From: Hymenolepis diminuta
Taxonomy: Eukaryota > Platyhelminthes > Cestoda > Cyclophyllidea > Hymenolepididae
Assembly: GCA_900708905.1 (NCBI GenBank)
Contig: CAADRB010000017.1
Location: 970,070 to 1,034,069 of the forward strand
Direction: 5' to 3'
Length of the DNA stretch: 64,000 nt
Position 1 is the stretch's first letter; each line of letters starts with the position of its first letter. The notes beneath the pieces were generated by a model that saw nothing but the letters and a program-made list of their open reading frames with translations, ran no database searches and was not told the origin of the DNA. The position numbers and the translations under genes are program-made. This document shows positions 52,151-64,000 of this stretch, piece after piece.

Positions 52151-55100
52151 TTGCTTTCTAAGGTTCACGAGGAGTTCAGAGTCCATTGCGTTAAGAGCTG
52201 ATCAAATAGTTAATCAAATTGAGAGGTCGACTGTTCTCACACAGATAAATCGATATTTTTCTGTGTCCGGTAAATAGCTATTTGAATTGCAGACGGCACA
52301 AATCGATTTGTCATTTTTAAATAAATAAATGTAACTTTGTTAACCGGATCGTTTTAAGTAGAGAAAGACGTTATTTGATGTATTAACCAGTTGTTGTTTT
52401 AAATGACTGAGAAAAATGATGTGGAATTTGAAAGGATTCTAATTAGATAAATTACAGTTTTCGGGGGAAAATTTTCCAAAACGCCTGTCTTAGAGTGAAA
52501 TTTAGCAAATAAGCAAATTTTCCCCTTCCAGGCTCAGATAATCTTTCAGTTTATTTGAAGTGCATTTATATTTTATGAGCATTTTTTGACTAATAATGAT
52601 ATGGCTCTACATATCTAAAGTTAATAACCTCACAAACTCTACTTTTCCAGTATTTTCTAAACAGTATGTTTAAGCTCCTAAATTCTGACATACAAACGGC
52701 TTTTTAATACAAATCTTTATTTGGGTTTTTTGGATGTAGGCTATCTCATCCTCGCATTGTGTTCAATTTTAAGAACTTATAATGGGATGAAAAATTCGTT
52801 TCATTAATTTCTTCGCCTTTTATAAATTCCTCCTAAGGCCTTCAAATAATCTAACTTCGTTTTCTAAAACAGGAAAGACAATTCTGACACTTCCTCTCGA
52901 ATAATTTGCTTTTTGCATCAGAACATACTGAGCCAATGAACTATCTGCAAACAATGCTTTATTTAAAATTTTGTTCAGTGCTTAAAATTAGACTAAAGCT
53001 TTAAATGATTGAAAATAAGCAATTAATAGTACACAAACAAGCTTAATTTCGTGAACAGTTTAGAGGATTCGCAAAATTGGTTGAGAAAGTTAACGTCTCG
53101 TCTAAAATATTGCAACCATTTTCACTGTCATTGAGCTGAAAATTGCAGTTATCGCTTCTACTTCAGTGACTTGTGAAGTATACTTTAAATTACACACTAC
53201 AAAAAGGCGGTACCGTACCGAGAAAAAACAATGTAGGTTGAAATTATTTGGTGTCTTTTTGTAAATTTATTTCAAAAAATAATTGTACACCAAAGACAAT
53301 ACAGCTGCTAATCGAAATTTAATCGCATTGAGTGTTTTTCTGAATCTATCTACAAGCATTCTACAAGTAATAGCCATTAAGATTAAAAGACAGTTGACAC
53401 ACTTGCTAATATTAAATAATAAAAGAGCATTTGTGTATCCTTTGGCTTTAGGTGGTATGCTTTAGGACAACTTTCATAGATCTAGGAAACCTTAATATCG
53501 TCTAGTTAATTTAATCATAGGGAATTCAATTATAAAACTCCGATTTGTGAATTATAATTCTTTGAGGCCTTCACATCGATCTGAACGTGTAATTCGGCAA
53601 TGATCCATCAGCACCTTTACTGAACCTCTCAATTCATAGTGTGTTGATAACTTGGAGAGCTATTGAACATATAAAGTTTTGAAAATCTTTGAAGGGAATT
53701 ACTTTTCAACTCATCCTCTATTTCTAGAGGCATAACGCAAAACACTATTAAGTTTAAAAAAACGCATTTATATACTCTAGCGATGAATAAAGTGTAGGCC
53801 GAAAATTCAAGTCCATCAATATCTACGTATTATGGACGTCAAAATGCAGGTCATTTGAACGTTTCGTGAGTGAAAATCTGCTAATCTACTTGAGTAAAAC
53901 AATTCCATTTCTTGCTATCACAACCTTTTTCGTCTGTTTGATATTTGATGATTTCGTTAATCACATACTATTTCGTCAAGTTGTGAAAGGTAAGCTAGGT
54001 ATGCCTTTTACTAAACTCAGATACAACAGATAAAGGAAAGACTCAAAAAAGACAAATTATGACTCGTGGAGGAATTTTGACATAAGCCTAAAAAAATTAA
54101 GTAATAATTATTTACACAATGTTTTTCTTCCCAATTTATAACTTCCGCCGCTAAAATTTAATGTTGAAAAAGAACATTTTGATATCAGCCACTTTTAAAA
54201 TCTAAATTAAACTTATATTTAATTGTTTGTATGTTTTGCCGCTTGAAATTTTGTGATTTTAGTGTTTATAGTATTCGTGTATTAAGATTTATTCGCAATT
54301 CCCCCTACAATCCAAATGATCACCCTATTTTGGGCTCCAAGGTCCTGTTCTATAACTGACGGGATTTTATATTTCGCTGTACGAATAACTTGAACTAATA
54401 AGGAACAGATATCAATTTTTTTAAATATCCACTGATCAAGAAGACTGCCTGATGAAATCAAATTCCACGGACGAAAAAGGGTTCAAAAATAGAATCTGAT
54501 TGATGATTTATCACGTTAGTTATTCGAAAGAAGGAAATATAATAAGAATTAATGAATTACTCGGAAACACTTCCAGTTCAAGATGTGGAAGAGAGGGATT
54601 TTTTCGAGATTTCAGCGCTTAGGGTTGTACCATACAAGCTTTACTTGATAAAAAAGCAGAAATTGGCAAACTGAGAATAAAGCGGAGGCTGATAGCTGGA
54701 TGAAAAAGTTGCACTAAATCCCGTTAGTAGACTCTACAGTCTGTTTTATGTACTTTTATTAAGGATAAAACTCTACCTGCAAAATTTAATTCCTTAATAC
54801 ACTGGCAAGCGATATTAATTGGCAATTTAGATATTTTATGAGTGGAACCTCTGGCATTAATTTGAGTAGAGGTACTTTAACTCCTGCTTGTTCAAATATT
54901 TTGTATCAACTGTTGAGTTGTGAATTGTGAATTTAATGTATTATTGCAGTGATTTGGGGAATTAAATACTATAAAAAGCATATCCCTTTTCACTAAGCAT
55001 TCCTATAGACATTTTGCTTTCTATTATTTGAAGTAAGTTCTTAAAATAGATCGGAAAATTCAAAAATTTTTACTGTAATCAACATAAGGATACAAAAGTA

Positions 55101-55254
55101 AAGTGTGCATTTTATGAAGCATGATTACAATTGAAAGTATAAAAAATATAGCGGATATTTTTAACTCGCATTTCCGTGGGAGTATCTGGCTTATAAGTGC
55201 CTTTTATTTGTAAGTAATTATGATTAACCATTTAATAATATCGTTCTGTCTCTA
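52151..55254. other. Non-coding stretch, no supported feature
   Basis: No gene seen. At about 53,640-53,710 the string TTGATAACTTGGAGAG and the following AAGTTTTGAAAATC recall R5, but the match is too weak to call. Confidence 0.45.
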
Positions 55255-55480
55255 TAAACTCGATATCCTTAAGGGATTTAAAGTAACACTAGTAATGTTA
55301 CTTTGGGTTGGATCAAAGTTGTTCTGGAAAAGGCAGGGTAATGAGACAGGTAATTAGCGGGTCGAAGAGGAATGAGAAATTAGAAAGGAAGGGAAAAGGC
55401 GTCAGTACTAAGCGAGTAGAAGCCGGAATCTAATGAAAAAGGCTAATTAAAGTACAATGAATGAGCTGTCGATGAGCGAT
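55255..55480 (-). repeat. Interspersed repeat family R1, copy 3 (inverted)
   Basis: Read on the minus strand it contains CGCTTAGTACTGACGCC followed by a pyrimidine-rich run, then TTTGATCCAACCCAAAGTAAC and GTGTTACTTTAAATCC. These match, in order, the CGCTCAGTACTGATACC, TTTGATATAGG and GCTACTTTAGGATTTT blocks of copy 4. It lies in opposite orientation to copy 4, only about 0.5 kb away. Confidence 0.6.
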
Positions 55481-55989
55481 CAATAACAAATGATCACCTG
55501 GAAATTAGTACAATACAGAGTTATGAGGTAACATGGTTGAATTTAGGTTAAAATATCAGTATCTATTTCAGCTTAGCAACACAATTTTGATTATAAATGC
55601 TGATCATAAAAAACAGATGTCATTAACTTTTTACTACTCCATTTTTGACAATAACTAATTTGACAAAAACCAAATTTGCCTTTTTATTCCTTTATCTTAA
55701 TTATTAAATTTAAATAGACTAAATTTAAAAACTACGTTTCAACTTCTTTTTACCGGTGTTTTAAAAATAGCCCGGGAAATTGAAATGCTTTCACTTGACC
55801 AGGATAATTATACACTGTCAAGCCTAAATTAGCTGACAATTTTGACATCATAAATTAAACATGAGACAATTGAGTTAAACAAATAATATACACTATTTTT
55901 ATCTAATTCGATATTGGAAATCTTAATTGTCACATATTTTCAGTAGACTGAAGGGGGCAAAATAAGGAATATAGTACTGCTCACTCATA

Positions 55990-56420
55990 GGCCTACTCGG
56001 TGTCTATATTGCTCACAAACATCTCTGCGCTAATTGTCGGCTGTTCATCAACGGACAAAGAACGCAAGATCTGTAACCGTTTAATTGTAACATATCTCAT
56101 TTATTTCTCACAATTCGGGCTGTCGTCGCTCAGTACTGATACCTTCCCGGTTCCTTCCAATTCCTCTTCCCACTCCTCTCCCTGTCCCTTCTCATTCATT
56201 CGCTATTATCCAATATTAAACATGATCCTATTTGACTTTTGGTCTTCTTACTTGGGAGAGGGTCTTGTTTCCTGTTACTCTTAGGAAGGTCATTAGTTCT
56301 ATGGGTGAGGGAGAGGGGGGGGGGTATCTGGTCTAATTTGATATAGGTCGTAAAGTAGCCTCATTAATGGGATTAAAGCTACTTTAGGATTTTAAATATG
56401 CTGCAAAATTTAGGTAGCGA
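55990..56420 (+). repeat. Interspersed repeat family R1, copy 4 (best reference)
   Basis: This is the copy to which the others align best. Blocks in order are CGCTCAGTACTGATACC (about 56,128), a pyrimidine-rich run, GAAGGTCATTAGTTC (about 56,284, matched by GAAGGTCATTCATTC in copy 1), a G-run, CTAATTTGATATAGG, and AAAGCTACTTTAGGATTTT (about 56,376). A 94-codon frame across the first part is not conserved in the other copies. Confidence 0.6.
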
Positions 56421-57099
56421 ATAATTGCTTCGTGATTTCGTCCTCTCCTTATTTACCATTTTTGATTACTCGTAATAGACTATTCTTGATGATAATAAGG
56501 AAGAAAATTAGCTAGCCCCTTCTTCTCACAAAAAAGTCAACTTTAAGGCTCTTTTGCACATTCCTCTGCAGCAAAGTCTTGGTTCCCATAACAGGAAGAT
56601 TTATCCAAATACCTTAACATTCTGTCCCATGATACGCCTGATTGCATCGTGTAAGAAGCAAACATGAACAAAATGTATTATTATAAACCAGAAAATCAAG
56701 ATCCGTCTGCATTATCAACGCAATTATAAATAAAATCAACCCCAGATCACTTGTCAGGTTAGATGTTTTACAATTAGAAAATTTGCTGCATGGATTGAAC
56801 CAAACAAAGTCATCTATTTTTGAAATTAAAAACTATGGAAACTATTTCCACGAATTATTAAATATACCTTTTCTTTGCAATAAACTTCTTCTTAAAGTGA
56901 ACTCTGTCATATTAAAAACATTGCATTACACTCACTGACTAACATGTCTGCTCATACAATGGCTCACACCAGACAAAACATGTTGACCCCTCCAAACATA
57001 TTATGAGCCCCAACCATGTTAGAGTAAACCCCCGATCTTGCTGAGCCAAAGGGAAGCACATACGTCTGCACGGACCGTTAAACTCGCTTCATGTCCCTA
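56421..57099. other. Non-coding spacer between R1 copies
   Basis: No gene or repeat copy recognised. It is AT-rich at first and becomes more balanced after about 56,930. Confidence 0.5.
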
Positions 57100-57500
57100 G
57101 CTCAAGGTGAGGGTTTGTGTTCATCAAGACAAGATGGCGGCTTCCTCTAATTGTCGTACATATGCATTTTGGTTTAGTTTAATCTTCTATACATTTCATA
57201 GACTTTATACCTTTTCATATTTTCTTAACTTATCTATTTTGGCCACTCTTCCTATAAAATATCATTTTGTTTCCGCCAACTCAGATTACCCCCAATCAGT
57301 ACTGTCGCCTTTCTCTTCTCTCCAATTCCTTTATACACATAGTCCTGCTTAACTACTGATCTTATTTGGGTGTAGTTACAACATTTTATTATCCATTAAG
57401 AAACTCATTACTACTATAGGGGATATACAACCTAATTTGATCTGGATACTAGGGCATTTTTACTGTCGGGATCAGAGTAATTTTAACATCTCTGTTAGCC
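57100..57500 (+). repeat. Interspersed repeat family R1, copy 5
   Basis: The blocks CCCAATCAGTACTGTCGCC (about 57,291), CTCCAATTCC, AGAAACTCATTACTACTATAG (about 57,399) and CCTAATTTGATCTGG (about 57,432) match copy 4 in order and orientation. Copies 3, 4 and 5 are thus clustered within 2.3 kb. Confidence 0.55.
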
Positions 57501-57549
57501 TCATCTTGACCGCACGGAAACAAAAATGAATGCAGATAACATAACCAAC

Positions 57550-57745
57550 TGCTTAAATAATTCAACTAGTTTCCAAGTTTTCGACATTGTGAGCAAAAAT
57601 TCACCTAGGAACTTGGAAATCAAATAATGAAATTTAAAGATCAGGACACAAGAAATTGGGAAATTTATTTAGAAATGTAAGGTTCCTGATACCCTGACTA
57701 AATTATCTACCTCATCTTAACCCTTTTTCCATTTAATACCTTGTC
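57550..57745 (+). repeat. Interspersed repeat family R5, copy 5
   Basis: It carries TCACCTAGGAACTTGG at 57,601 and CAAATAATGAAATTT next to it, as in copy 1, and CAACTAGTTTCCAAG ahead of these, as in copy 3. The tail is CTCATCTTAACCC. It follows R1 copy 5 by only about 50 bp. Confidence 0.6.
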
Positions 57746-60149
57746 GTACTACTCTTCCCCTTAGTTAAAACAAATACGGCAATAAGTTAAAATTACGCAC
57801 AAAATTAAGGGTATCTATGAACAACCAGGTCTGAACCATATTCTAATACTTTTTATCAATCATGCTGAATCATTAAAGAAAATTAAGCCAAGCCACGAAG
57901 ATATTTCCACTTTCTGAAAGCTTATTTGAAATAACACGCCTATGTTAACAAATAGCTTCTAACAAAGAGGCAGTTTACTATTTTCCAGGAACAAATTGAT
58001 GATACTTAGAGTAATTACGTAGATGCAGAGAGGAAGGGCCATATTTAAGAGCATTTTGTAGACTACCCAGTTATGCGTTTAGAAGTAATCTCATTCAACG
58101 TGGATTTTCAATAAGAACTAGATTCAAATACTATCCATGTCATCAAGCTGCGTTCCGTAATAGTCTTGTATTGGTTACCCTAATTATATAATTCATTGCG
58201 ACAATCTGTTTGTTATGAAATTGTGAAAATTTTTATTTGCAGGAATTTACTATTCACGTTTCCAAATGTCCAAAAGGGAAAAAAAGGACCTTGGGAACCA
58301 ATCATCTTTTCAGAAGGGAAGAAACTTTTTACTGTCATTATTAGTGACTCTATTAAAGATAGATACATATGCAATTGGGAAAATTTTCCCAAAGTAAACG
58401 AATGGAAATTAATTCTCCTTAAATATCTTTAATTAAGTGACAAGTTATCAGAAGTTCAGAAACCATTTTTTCCGCCCACAAAGATAGTGAAGGATGATTA
58501 GAGAAGTGCATACTCAGACAGGTGTAATGACCGTCAATAACAGACATGCAACAGACATGGGTTCTTTAATGTAGGCACAAGTAGTTTAAGAATCGGCAGG
58601 CGAATATTCAAGTATTATTCGGATGCCAAATTATCCTCTCTGTAAGCGTCCTTCTTATGATTTTTTCATAGAAAACTACTTTCCCATTAAATGATTTTAT
58701 TTTAAAATTAAGTCTTGCTTCTCGACTATCCTGATTATAGATCTTCCAAGAAAGCCTTTATAGCTTCGCCTCTTGTGGCCAAATGTCAACTATGCCAGTA
58801 TTCACTGTCATTGATGCAATTTAAATAAGTGACCATTCTGATTTTTAATCACCTTTAGAAAAATAAACAACGATGGTTTTGTTTTCATATTGAAGAGGGA
58901 AAGAACAACAAAAAGGCTTCTAATTAATTACGAGGCACACAATTTTCTGCAGAATAAGTGAATAATAATGACAATAATAATCTGAAACCAATTACGAAAA
59001 TTTTCATCGTGTTTATGCTGCTCCAAACTTTTCTATGAATTTTTGCTTAACCAATATTTATCCTGAACCAAATAAGTCCGTTTAGTTCAATTTCTAGTTT
59101 TCACAAGTCTGCATTCATTTTGTGCTGAATGTTCTCCATGGAGATTGCAAACAGTATGTCAGTAGGGTTTCAATAAAAATCTAGTGTAGCCTTTATTTAA
59201 ACATTAAGTAATATATCGAGCGCTGTTATCAAAAAGTTAAGGTTTTATTAGTGTTAATTTTATCTGTTTCAACTGCTTTCCAAAAAATATGGGAAAGACA
59301 GATCAGGTTATTCGGAAGTCTTTTTCATTTTCCTCTCATTTTGCTGCTGTTTCAACTTGTCAAAATGGAAATGCTAATTACTAATTTATTCATCCTTCGA
59401 CTTTTGTTTTATTGCATTGTGGTTAATAATCTTAAATTTCAAAATCCGTAGAAGCTATCCATTTTAAACCGTGTTAGATTAACTGATCAATTGTATTGTT
59501 TACGTTTTTCTTAGCTGCAGATGCAATGCTATCATTATTTTATATCTTTCGGTTTGCACGTGAAGCATTCCCTCGTTTAAAAGCGCAAATTTCGAGTGAT
59601 TTAAACAAATAGTTTAAGTGATTTTTAGGATTTTAAAATAGAACAGTGTAGAATCCGCTATCGATTACCGCATTAGATTATGAAATATAAAAGCCAACTT
59701 TCTCAAGTTGTGAGACCTAATCTCAGATGGATTCGTACTAGAACAGTGAAACCTATTACTGCTAATTATACGCCAATGTCAATAGAAAAGAAATGATTTT
59801 CTTAAATTATCTGCAAAAAATATGTGAACTACAAATGCAACTATGACTCCAATGAATTCCCATGTCATATTTTAAACTTTCAACAAGACGATCATTAATG
59901 TTTAATGATTGTTTAATGTTTTCCTCAATTCTGATAATAGGATCACAACCAATCTATCTTCGAAAGAATTTTAAGGAAAGGTTTTTATTACTCGTTATTA
60001 ATGTTGTGATTTTTGTAATCCAATAAGATTTTGGCCTCTGAACCGGTGAAATACCAGAATAGTCCAGTAGACCTTGGAAAAGGTGGAAGTGAGTCGACTA
60101 GGAGTATATAATTGTTGGATAAAAATGAGTTATTCCTATCTAGGAAAAG
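57746..60149. other. Non-coding stretch, no supported feature
   Basis: Frames of 66-78 codons on the plus strand (58,196-58,432 and 59,251-59,451) are lysine-, phenylalanine- or leucine-rich, with no domain that I can name and no clear splice sites. No repeat was recognised. Confidence 0.45.
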
Positions 60150-60330
60150 CAAATCAATAATTTGTTGTTAATTATTCGTCAAATTTCGACTGATTAAAAT
60201 GTACTAAAAGTTTGCTTAAGCTCATGTTATTATTGAGTTCTAGCCTTTGTAGGCTATTTTTGTGGGCCAATAAAGTTATAACAAGTGGCAAGTACATAAT
60301 ATTTATCCTCTCTGATGAGTTCTAAAATGC
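60150..60330 (+). repeat. Interspersed repeat family R3, copy 1
   Basis: TGTTATTATTGAGTTCTAGC at about 60,225 is followed by GGCTATTTTTGTGGGCCAAT and AAGTTATAAC. At 63,380 the same order appears as TGTTGTTATTGAGATC, GGCTATTTTTGGCGGCTAAT and AAGTCCATAAC. Similarity extends upstream over an AATTTGTTGTTAATTATTC-type block. No coding capacity. Confidence 0.55.
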
Positions 60331-60850
60331 TGAAGCAAAATGTCTTCTACTTCTCAAGAAACAGTGGATTATCCAATACTTAACAAATGCTCGATAGCTT
60401 GTCTACTGAAATAAAGGTTCTTTCTGCAAAGACTGAGCCAAAATATTCCCGTGATGTTTCTAAGACTTCTACCACCACTGTTTCCAAATTTCTCTTGGAA
60501 ATTGTCTTCTTTCTCCTGCTATAGCATTGTTTTCTAAGGTGCTTTCTACCTCAACTCCTACTGAAGCGGCCAATTATGACATATATTTGCATCCATCACC
60601 TAGAGATGGTGTAAAAGTAACGAATATAACATAATCAATGGAATCTTCCATGTCTAAAGCCGTTTCAACACGACTTGTATTCTAGCGTACCGCGCCCAAG
60701 CAATAATCAGTCCCGAAATTCTGCCTGCTTGACAAATCAAATAAAGGGACAGAAAGAAGGTTGGTATACTTTTGCCTCCTCCAGAACTCGTGAATTCTCC
60801 ACCACGATCGGACCCTCAAAATGTCTTTATAGGCTATAAAAGATAACCAG
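60331..60850 (+). other. Segment of coding-like composition, unassigned
   Basis: Base composition is more even than in the flanks, and translation gives fragments with few stops, such as VLSAKTEPKYSRDVSKTSTT, but in shifting frames with stops between. It may be a decayed fragment of a retroelement or gene. No diagnostic motif (for example a reverse-transcriptase YxDD) is visible, so no function is proposed. Confidence 0.3.
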
Positions 60851-61984
60851 GTGCAACTGCATGCTCCATTTTTAAATTCTGATTTTGCTTAGTTAAAATG
60901 ATTAATATTCATTAAAATTTATCATAGCTTCTTCTAATAAGCACAGAAAATACCTGAATCTTGTTTAAATTGAAATGATTTAATGCATATTAATAATTAA
61001 ATTGAAATTTTTACTATTGAACTTAAATAAACATACCAATTTAATATAATCTAAACTTTGTCAAATATTCACTTTAGGGAAGCATTTGTAAGACTTAATT
61101 TCTCAACTTATAATAAAATATTATTTAAATACTATGAATAAAATAGTGAAGTTAGTAAAATTAGAGTCACTATGAGTAAATAGGTCATTTTTAGAATTAT
61201 AAATAGGTAATTAAATGATTTCGCTCCTTTTTCAATAAAGCTTGCAATAAGTAGCAAATTATTTTTTATTTATCCATAAATGGACTCTATTTATGCTTTT
61301 ATTAACAACATTCATGGGAAATTATTTGCTCGTTAATTTTTGGGATGTAAGAAATCGAATTGTCCATGCCGGAGTTGTTAATAACACAGTTGTCTGAAAA
61401 CAACAACAATAACCATAGAATGTTGGGAAAAAGTTTTATTTCCCCAACCCGGATAAAAGCCGATTAATTTTGATATTTGGTTTTAGCATATGGAACGAAT
61501 TTAGAGAGGTTCATTTTGTCGACAAGGGAGCACAAAGGAAGCCCCAAACGCGTTATATAGAGAATCAAGACATTTATATTAAGTACACTGAGTTAATTAT
61601 AATTAATTCATGACGAACTTTTTCACAATGCTTTTGTCCAACTGGCTTAATTTCCTTTAAATCCCTGCAGTGAGTCAGTCTGACCTCACGATTTTCGTTT
61701 CGTCATGTGAGATCCCCGCTGTGACCTTAACTGTGACCAAAACTGGGTATCCAGCATTAATAAATCAGCTCGATCTGACATCGTTAACTACTGAGTCAGC
61801 CTGATTTGACCAAGCTGACAACAATCTACGACTACTTCCCCATAGCTGTCTTTAAGTCCCACTTTGCCAACCGTTACCTTCACCAAACCTGTCTCGTCCC
61901 TTCTCTCCTAATTCGGAGTAACTTAGACCTCCACAGGCTCAGAACCCAAAGGGCAATCTGATAAGAATGGCAATTTTCGGCCAT
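60851..61984. other. Non-coding stretch with two AP-1-like sites
   Basis: Very AT-rich to about 61,640, then more balanced. TGAGTCAGTCTGACCTCA at 61,671 and TGAGTCAGCCTGATTTGA at 61,792 form a diverged direct repeat about 121 bp apart (14 of 18 positions agree). Each contains TGAGTCA, the AP-1 consensus. Function is not shown. Confidence 0.4.
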
Positions 61985-62060
61985 TTAATTTAATTGGTAA
62001 TGGATAGCGGACTCATGACTACTGATTTTCTAGACGCTACTAACACACAGGTGGTTACTT
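61985..62060 (-). repeat. SINE fragment
   Basis: CATGACTACTGATTTTCTAG followed by ACGCTACTAACAC matches GCGACCACTGACTTCCCAG followed by ACGCGAACGTTAAC of the SINE copy at 29.35 kb. Only the tRNA-like head portion is recognisable, so this is a truncated or eroded copy. Confidence 0.45.
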
Positions 62061-63074
62061 AAATTTGTTCCCATCTCACGACTGCTATCATTGTAATATT
62101 TCCTTTCAGCCACAGTGCATTTCTCAGCTAGTTTTACCCCCTCAACTAAATCATAATGCAACAAATTGGAAACTATACACAAAAGACCTAGAGAACCACA
62201 GGGGGAGAGAACGCATCTTGACTAGACCATATCTTAGTATATAGTCCCGAATCACAACTGCGGGAGACAAAAGCAAATTTCAAAAGGGAGATGGGACCAA
62301 GAGTTTATACATAATCTAGGTCACTAGATATCATACATACAACTTGATATTTTGATGTTGGAAAAAGTCCACCTATTTAACCTCTCAGGAGCGCGAAATA
62401 ATAATAGTACTGTTAATTTACCTGCGGTTATTACTTAAATTGCGTTGCACTTGAAATCTAGTCGAAGTAAATGTACCCATTCTAAAAAAGTCGATTGAAT
62501 ACTTACCCTTAGTTTTAAGCTTACATTTGAAAGCACAAGCATTTTCATGGGAAATGTTAGTGTCCCCCCTTATTTATACCGTGCAGTTGACATCTGATAA
62601 TATCTGCAGGTTCGTGGTTAATATATTGCAGAATCACTTTCGGAAAAAACACTTGATATTAATCTAGTCACTAACTTGACATTGAGAATCATTAAAAGAA
62701 CAATAAATATTGATTCCAATTTAGTTAACTTTATCTGGCTGGTATTTTCAATGGAATTTTGAAATCATGTTTTTATCACAATTTATTCTATCTGGTTGGG
62801 AATTTATTGTCTTTGGTGAAGTGGGCGGTGACGTAAATCGAAATAAATGATGTCTGAAGAAATTTGTAATAATTTGTAAATCTGACATACCTCGCTACAT
62901 TTTCAAAAGAGGTGATTATTCAAAACTTTAAATTAATTAAATAGAAACCGTTAGCAAACCTATCTACAAACTTCGAAAATTTAAGGACACAAAAGTAATT
63001 CCGTAACCACTTCCAGTTGCATCATCAAAACCTTTTAATAAAATATGCTGCCACTAAAAGCGATTTGAAGTGGT
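62061..63074. other. Non-coding stretch, no feature seen
   Basis: No gene, repeat copy or transposon end recognised. Confidence 0.5.
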
Positions 63075-63225
63075 TGATAAACACTAGGCATCGTGAAATT
63101 GCCCAGGGGATGAATCAGGAAATTTGAATTTTGAAGTGCGAAGGCATGAACTCCCTATTAGGAGTTTAATTTACAGCTCTCGCACCCTTTTATGCTTCCT
63201 TGTTCACCATTCCTTCTTTCATACC
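63075..63225 (+). repeat. Interspersed repeat family R5, copy 6
   Basis: GTTGATAAACACTAGGCATC (about 63,073) matches copy 2, and GAATCAGGAAATTTGAATTT (about 63,112) matches copy 4. The tail CGCACCCTTTTATGCTTCC is of the family type. It is followed within about 15 bp by R3 copy 2. Confidence 0.6.
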
Positions 63226-63239
63226 ATTGAATAAGGCTG

Positions 63240-63480
63240 AATAATTTTTATTCCAGAACAATTAATTTAGCAATTTATTGCTAATCATTTATGAAACCTG
63301 CATATTTTTAAGGTGTGCTAAATTACAAGGTTGTTGCTTTGCAGAATTATGAGTAAATAGCTGAAGTTTGTTTACTCCCGTGTTGTTATTGAGATCAGGG
63401 GATTATGGCTATTTTTGGCGGCTAATAAGTCCATAACACGTGTTAATCCTATATAAGTACAATTATTTTCTCAGTAATGG
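63240..63480 (+). repeat. Interspersed repeat family R3, copy 2
   Basis: Matches R3 copy 1 over the TGTTGTTATTGAGATC, GGCTATTTTTGG and AAGTCCATAAC blocks, and more loosely over the upstream AATTAATTTAGCAATTTATT part. No open frame is shared by the two copies. Confidence 0.55.
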
Positions 63481-64000
63481 ACTATTGTTTGAGCTTTTCC
63501 TTCTTTCCCCGGGGTCTGAGTAATTGTAGCGTAATGGAGTGACAACTGAGTAGTTTTAAAAGTATGCAAAATATGGTATCATATCATTTAAAGGTACAGC
63601 TGAAGTGAATGATATACTATTGAAAGAGTGTAAATATAATTTAATAAACTTCCTAAGGATTTGGAAAAGAGGAAGTTATTGTGAAATCTTTCCAATTAAA
63701 AGCTCTCTGACAATGAGTGAAAGTTGAGGTAAATGTTAGTTTTCAGGGGCGAACATTTAGGTTAATTTGCATATTCGTAATCTAATTCAGTTCAATTCGC
63801 CTTGCCGCGTAAGTAAGGGTACATCATACGTGACCCGAATTGATGATATCGCTCCCATCTTTAAGGTTCCGGGGCCGCTAGTTTATGTTACTAGCACGAT
63901 TTTTCTCATCTATTGATGAAATAGTAGAATAAAATTAACCTCCCCTTAAACTTCCTATTACCCTACACTTTCTTTGCAAGTTCGACATTTACAGCCCCCC
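63481..64000. other. Non-coding window end, no feature seen
   Basis: No gene or repeat recognised in the last 520 bases. Confidence 0.5.

Overview
This window looks like AT-rich, mostly non-coding DNA from an animal nuclear genome. Most reading frames are short and closed, and there are no operon-like gene runs, ribosome binding sites, rRNA genes or CRISPR arrays. The one gene I can support is a calmodulin gene on the minus strand (about 37.5-39.1 kb), split by introns. Two of its introns are only 35 and 37 bp. Introns this short are characteristic of parasitic and other flatworms (Platyhelminthes) and unusual in most animal groups, so a flatworm is my best guess. Species and class cannot be settled from this sequence.

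Layout. 1-37.5 kb: intergenic DNA, or a very large intron. It holds an old mariner-type transposon (12,159-13,382), a cluster of three tRNA-derived SINE copies (28.86-29.41 kb) with one diverged copy at 17.3 kb, and several copies of interspersed repeat families that I call R1 and R5. It also has two microsatellites and three GC-richer patches (about 0.6-0.96, 6.6-7.0 and 33.4-33.9 kb) that do not resolve into genes. 37.5-39.1 kb: calmodulin, with four complete EF-hand loops and a likely poly(A) signal. The position of the ATG exon is uncertain. 39.1-64 kb: non-coding again, with a second and different dead mariner (49,923-51,100, minus strand), flanked by what may be an old duplicated segment. 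It also carries three R1 copies (one inverted), three R5 copies, two R3 copies and a fragment of the SINE.

How the parts relate. Nothing beyond calmodulin looks functional. Both transposons keep TA target duplications and recognisable terminal inverted repeats, but their transposase frames are broken and catalytic blocks are mutated or deleted. The repeat families were recognised by eye, by aligning parts of the window to each other, so copy limits are approximate. R1, R5, R3 and the SINE are the best candidates for undescribed elements. Whether they are already catalogued needs a repeat-library search.
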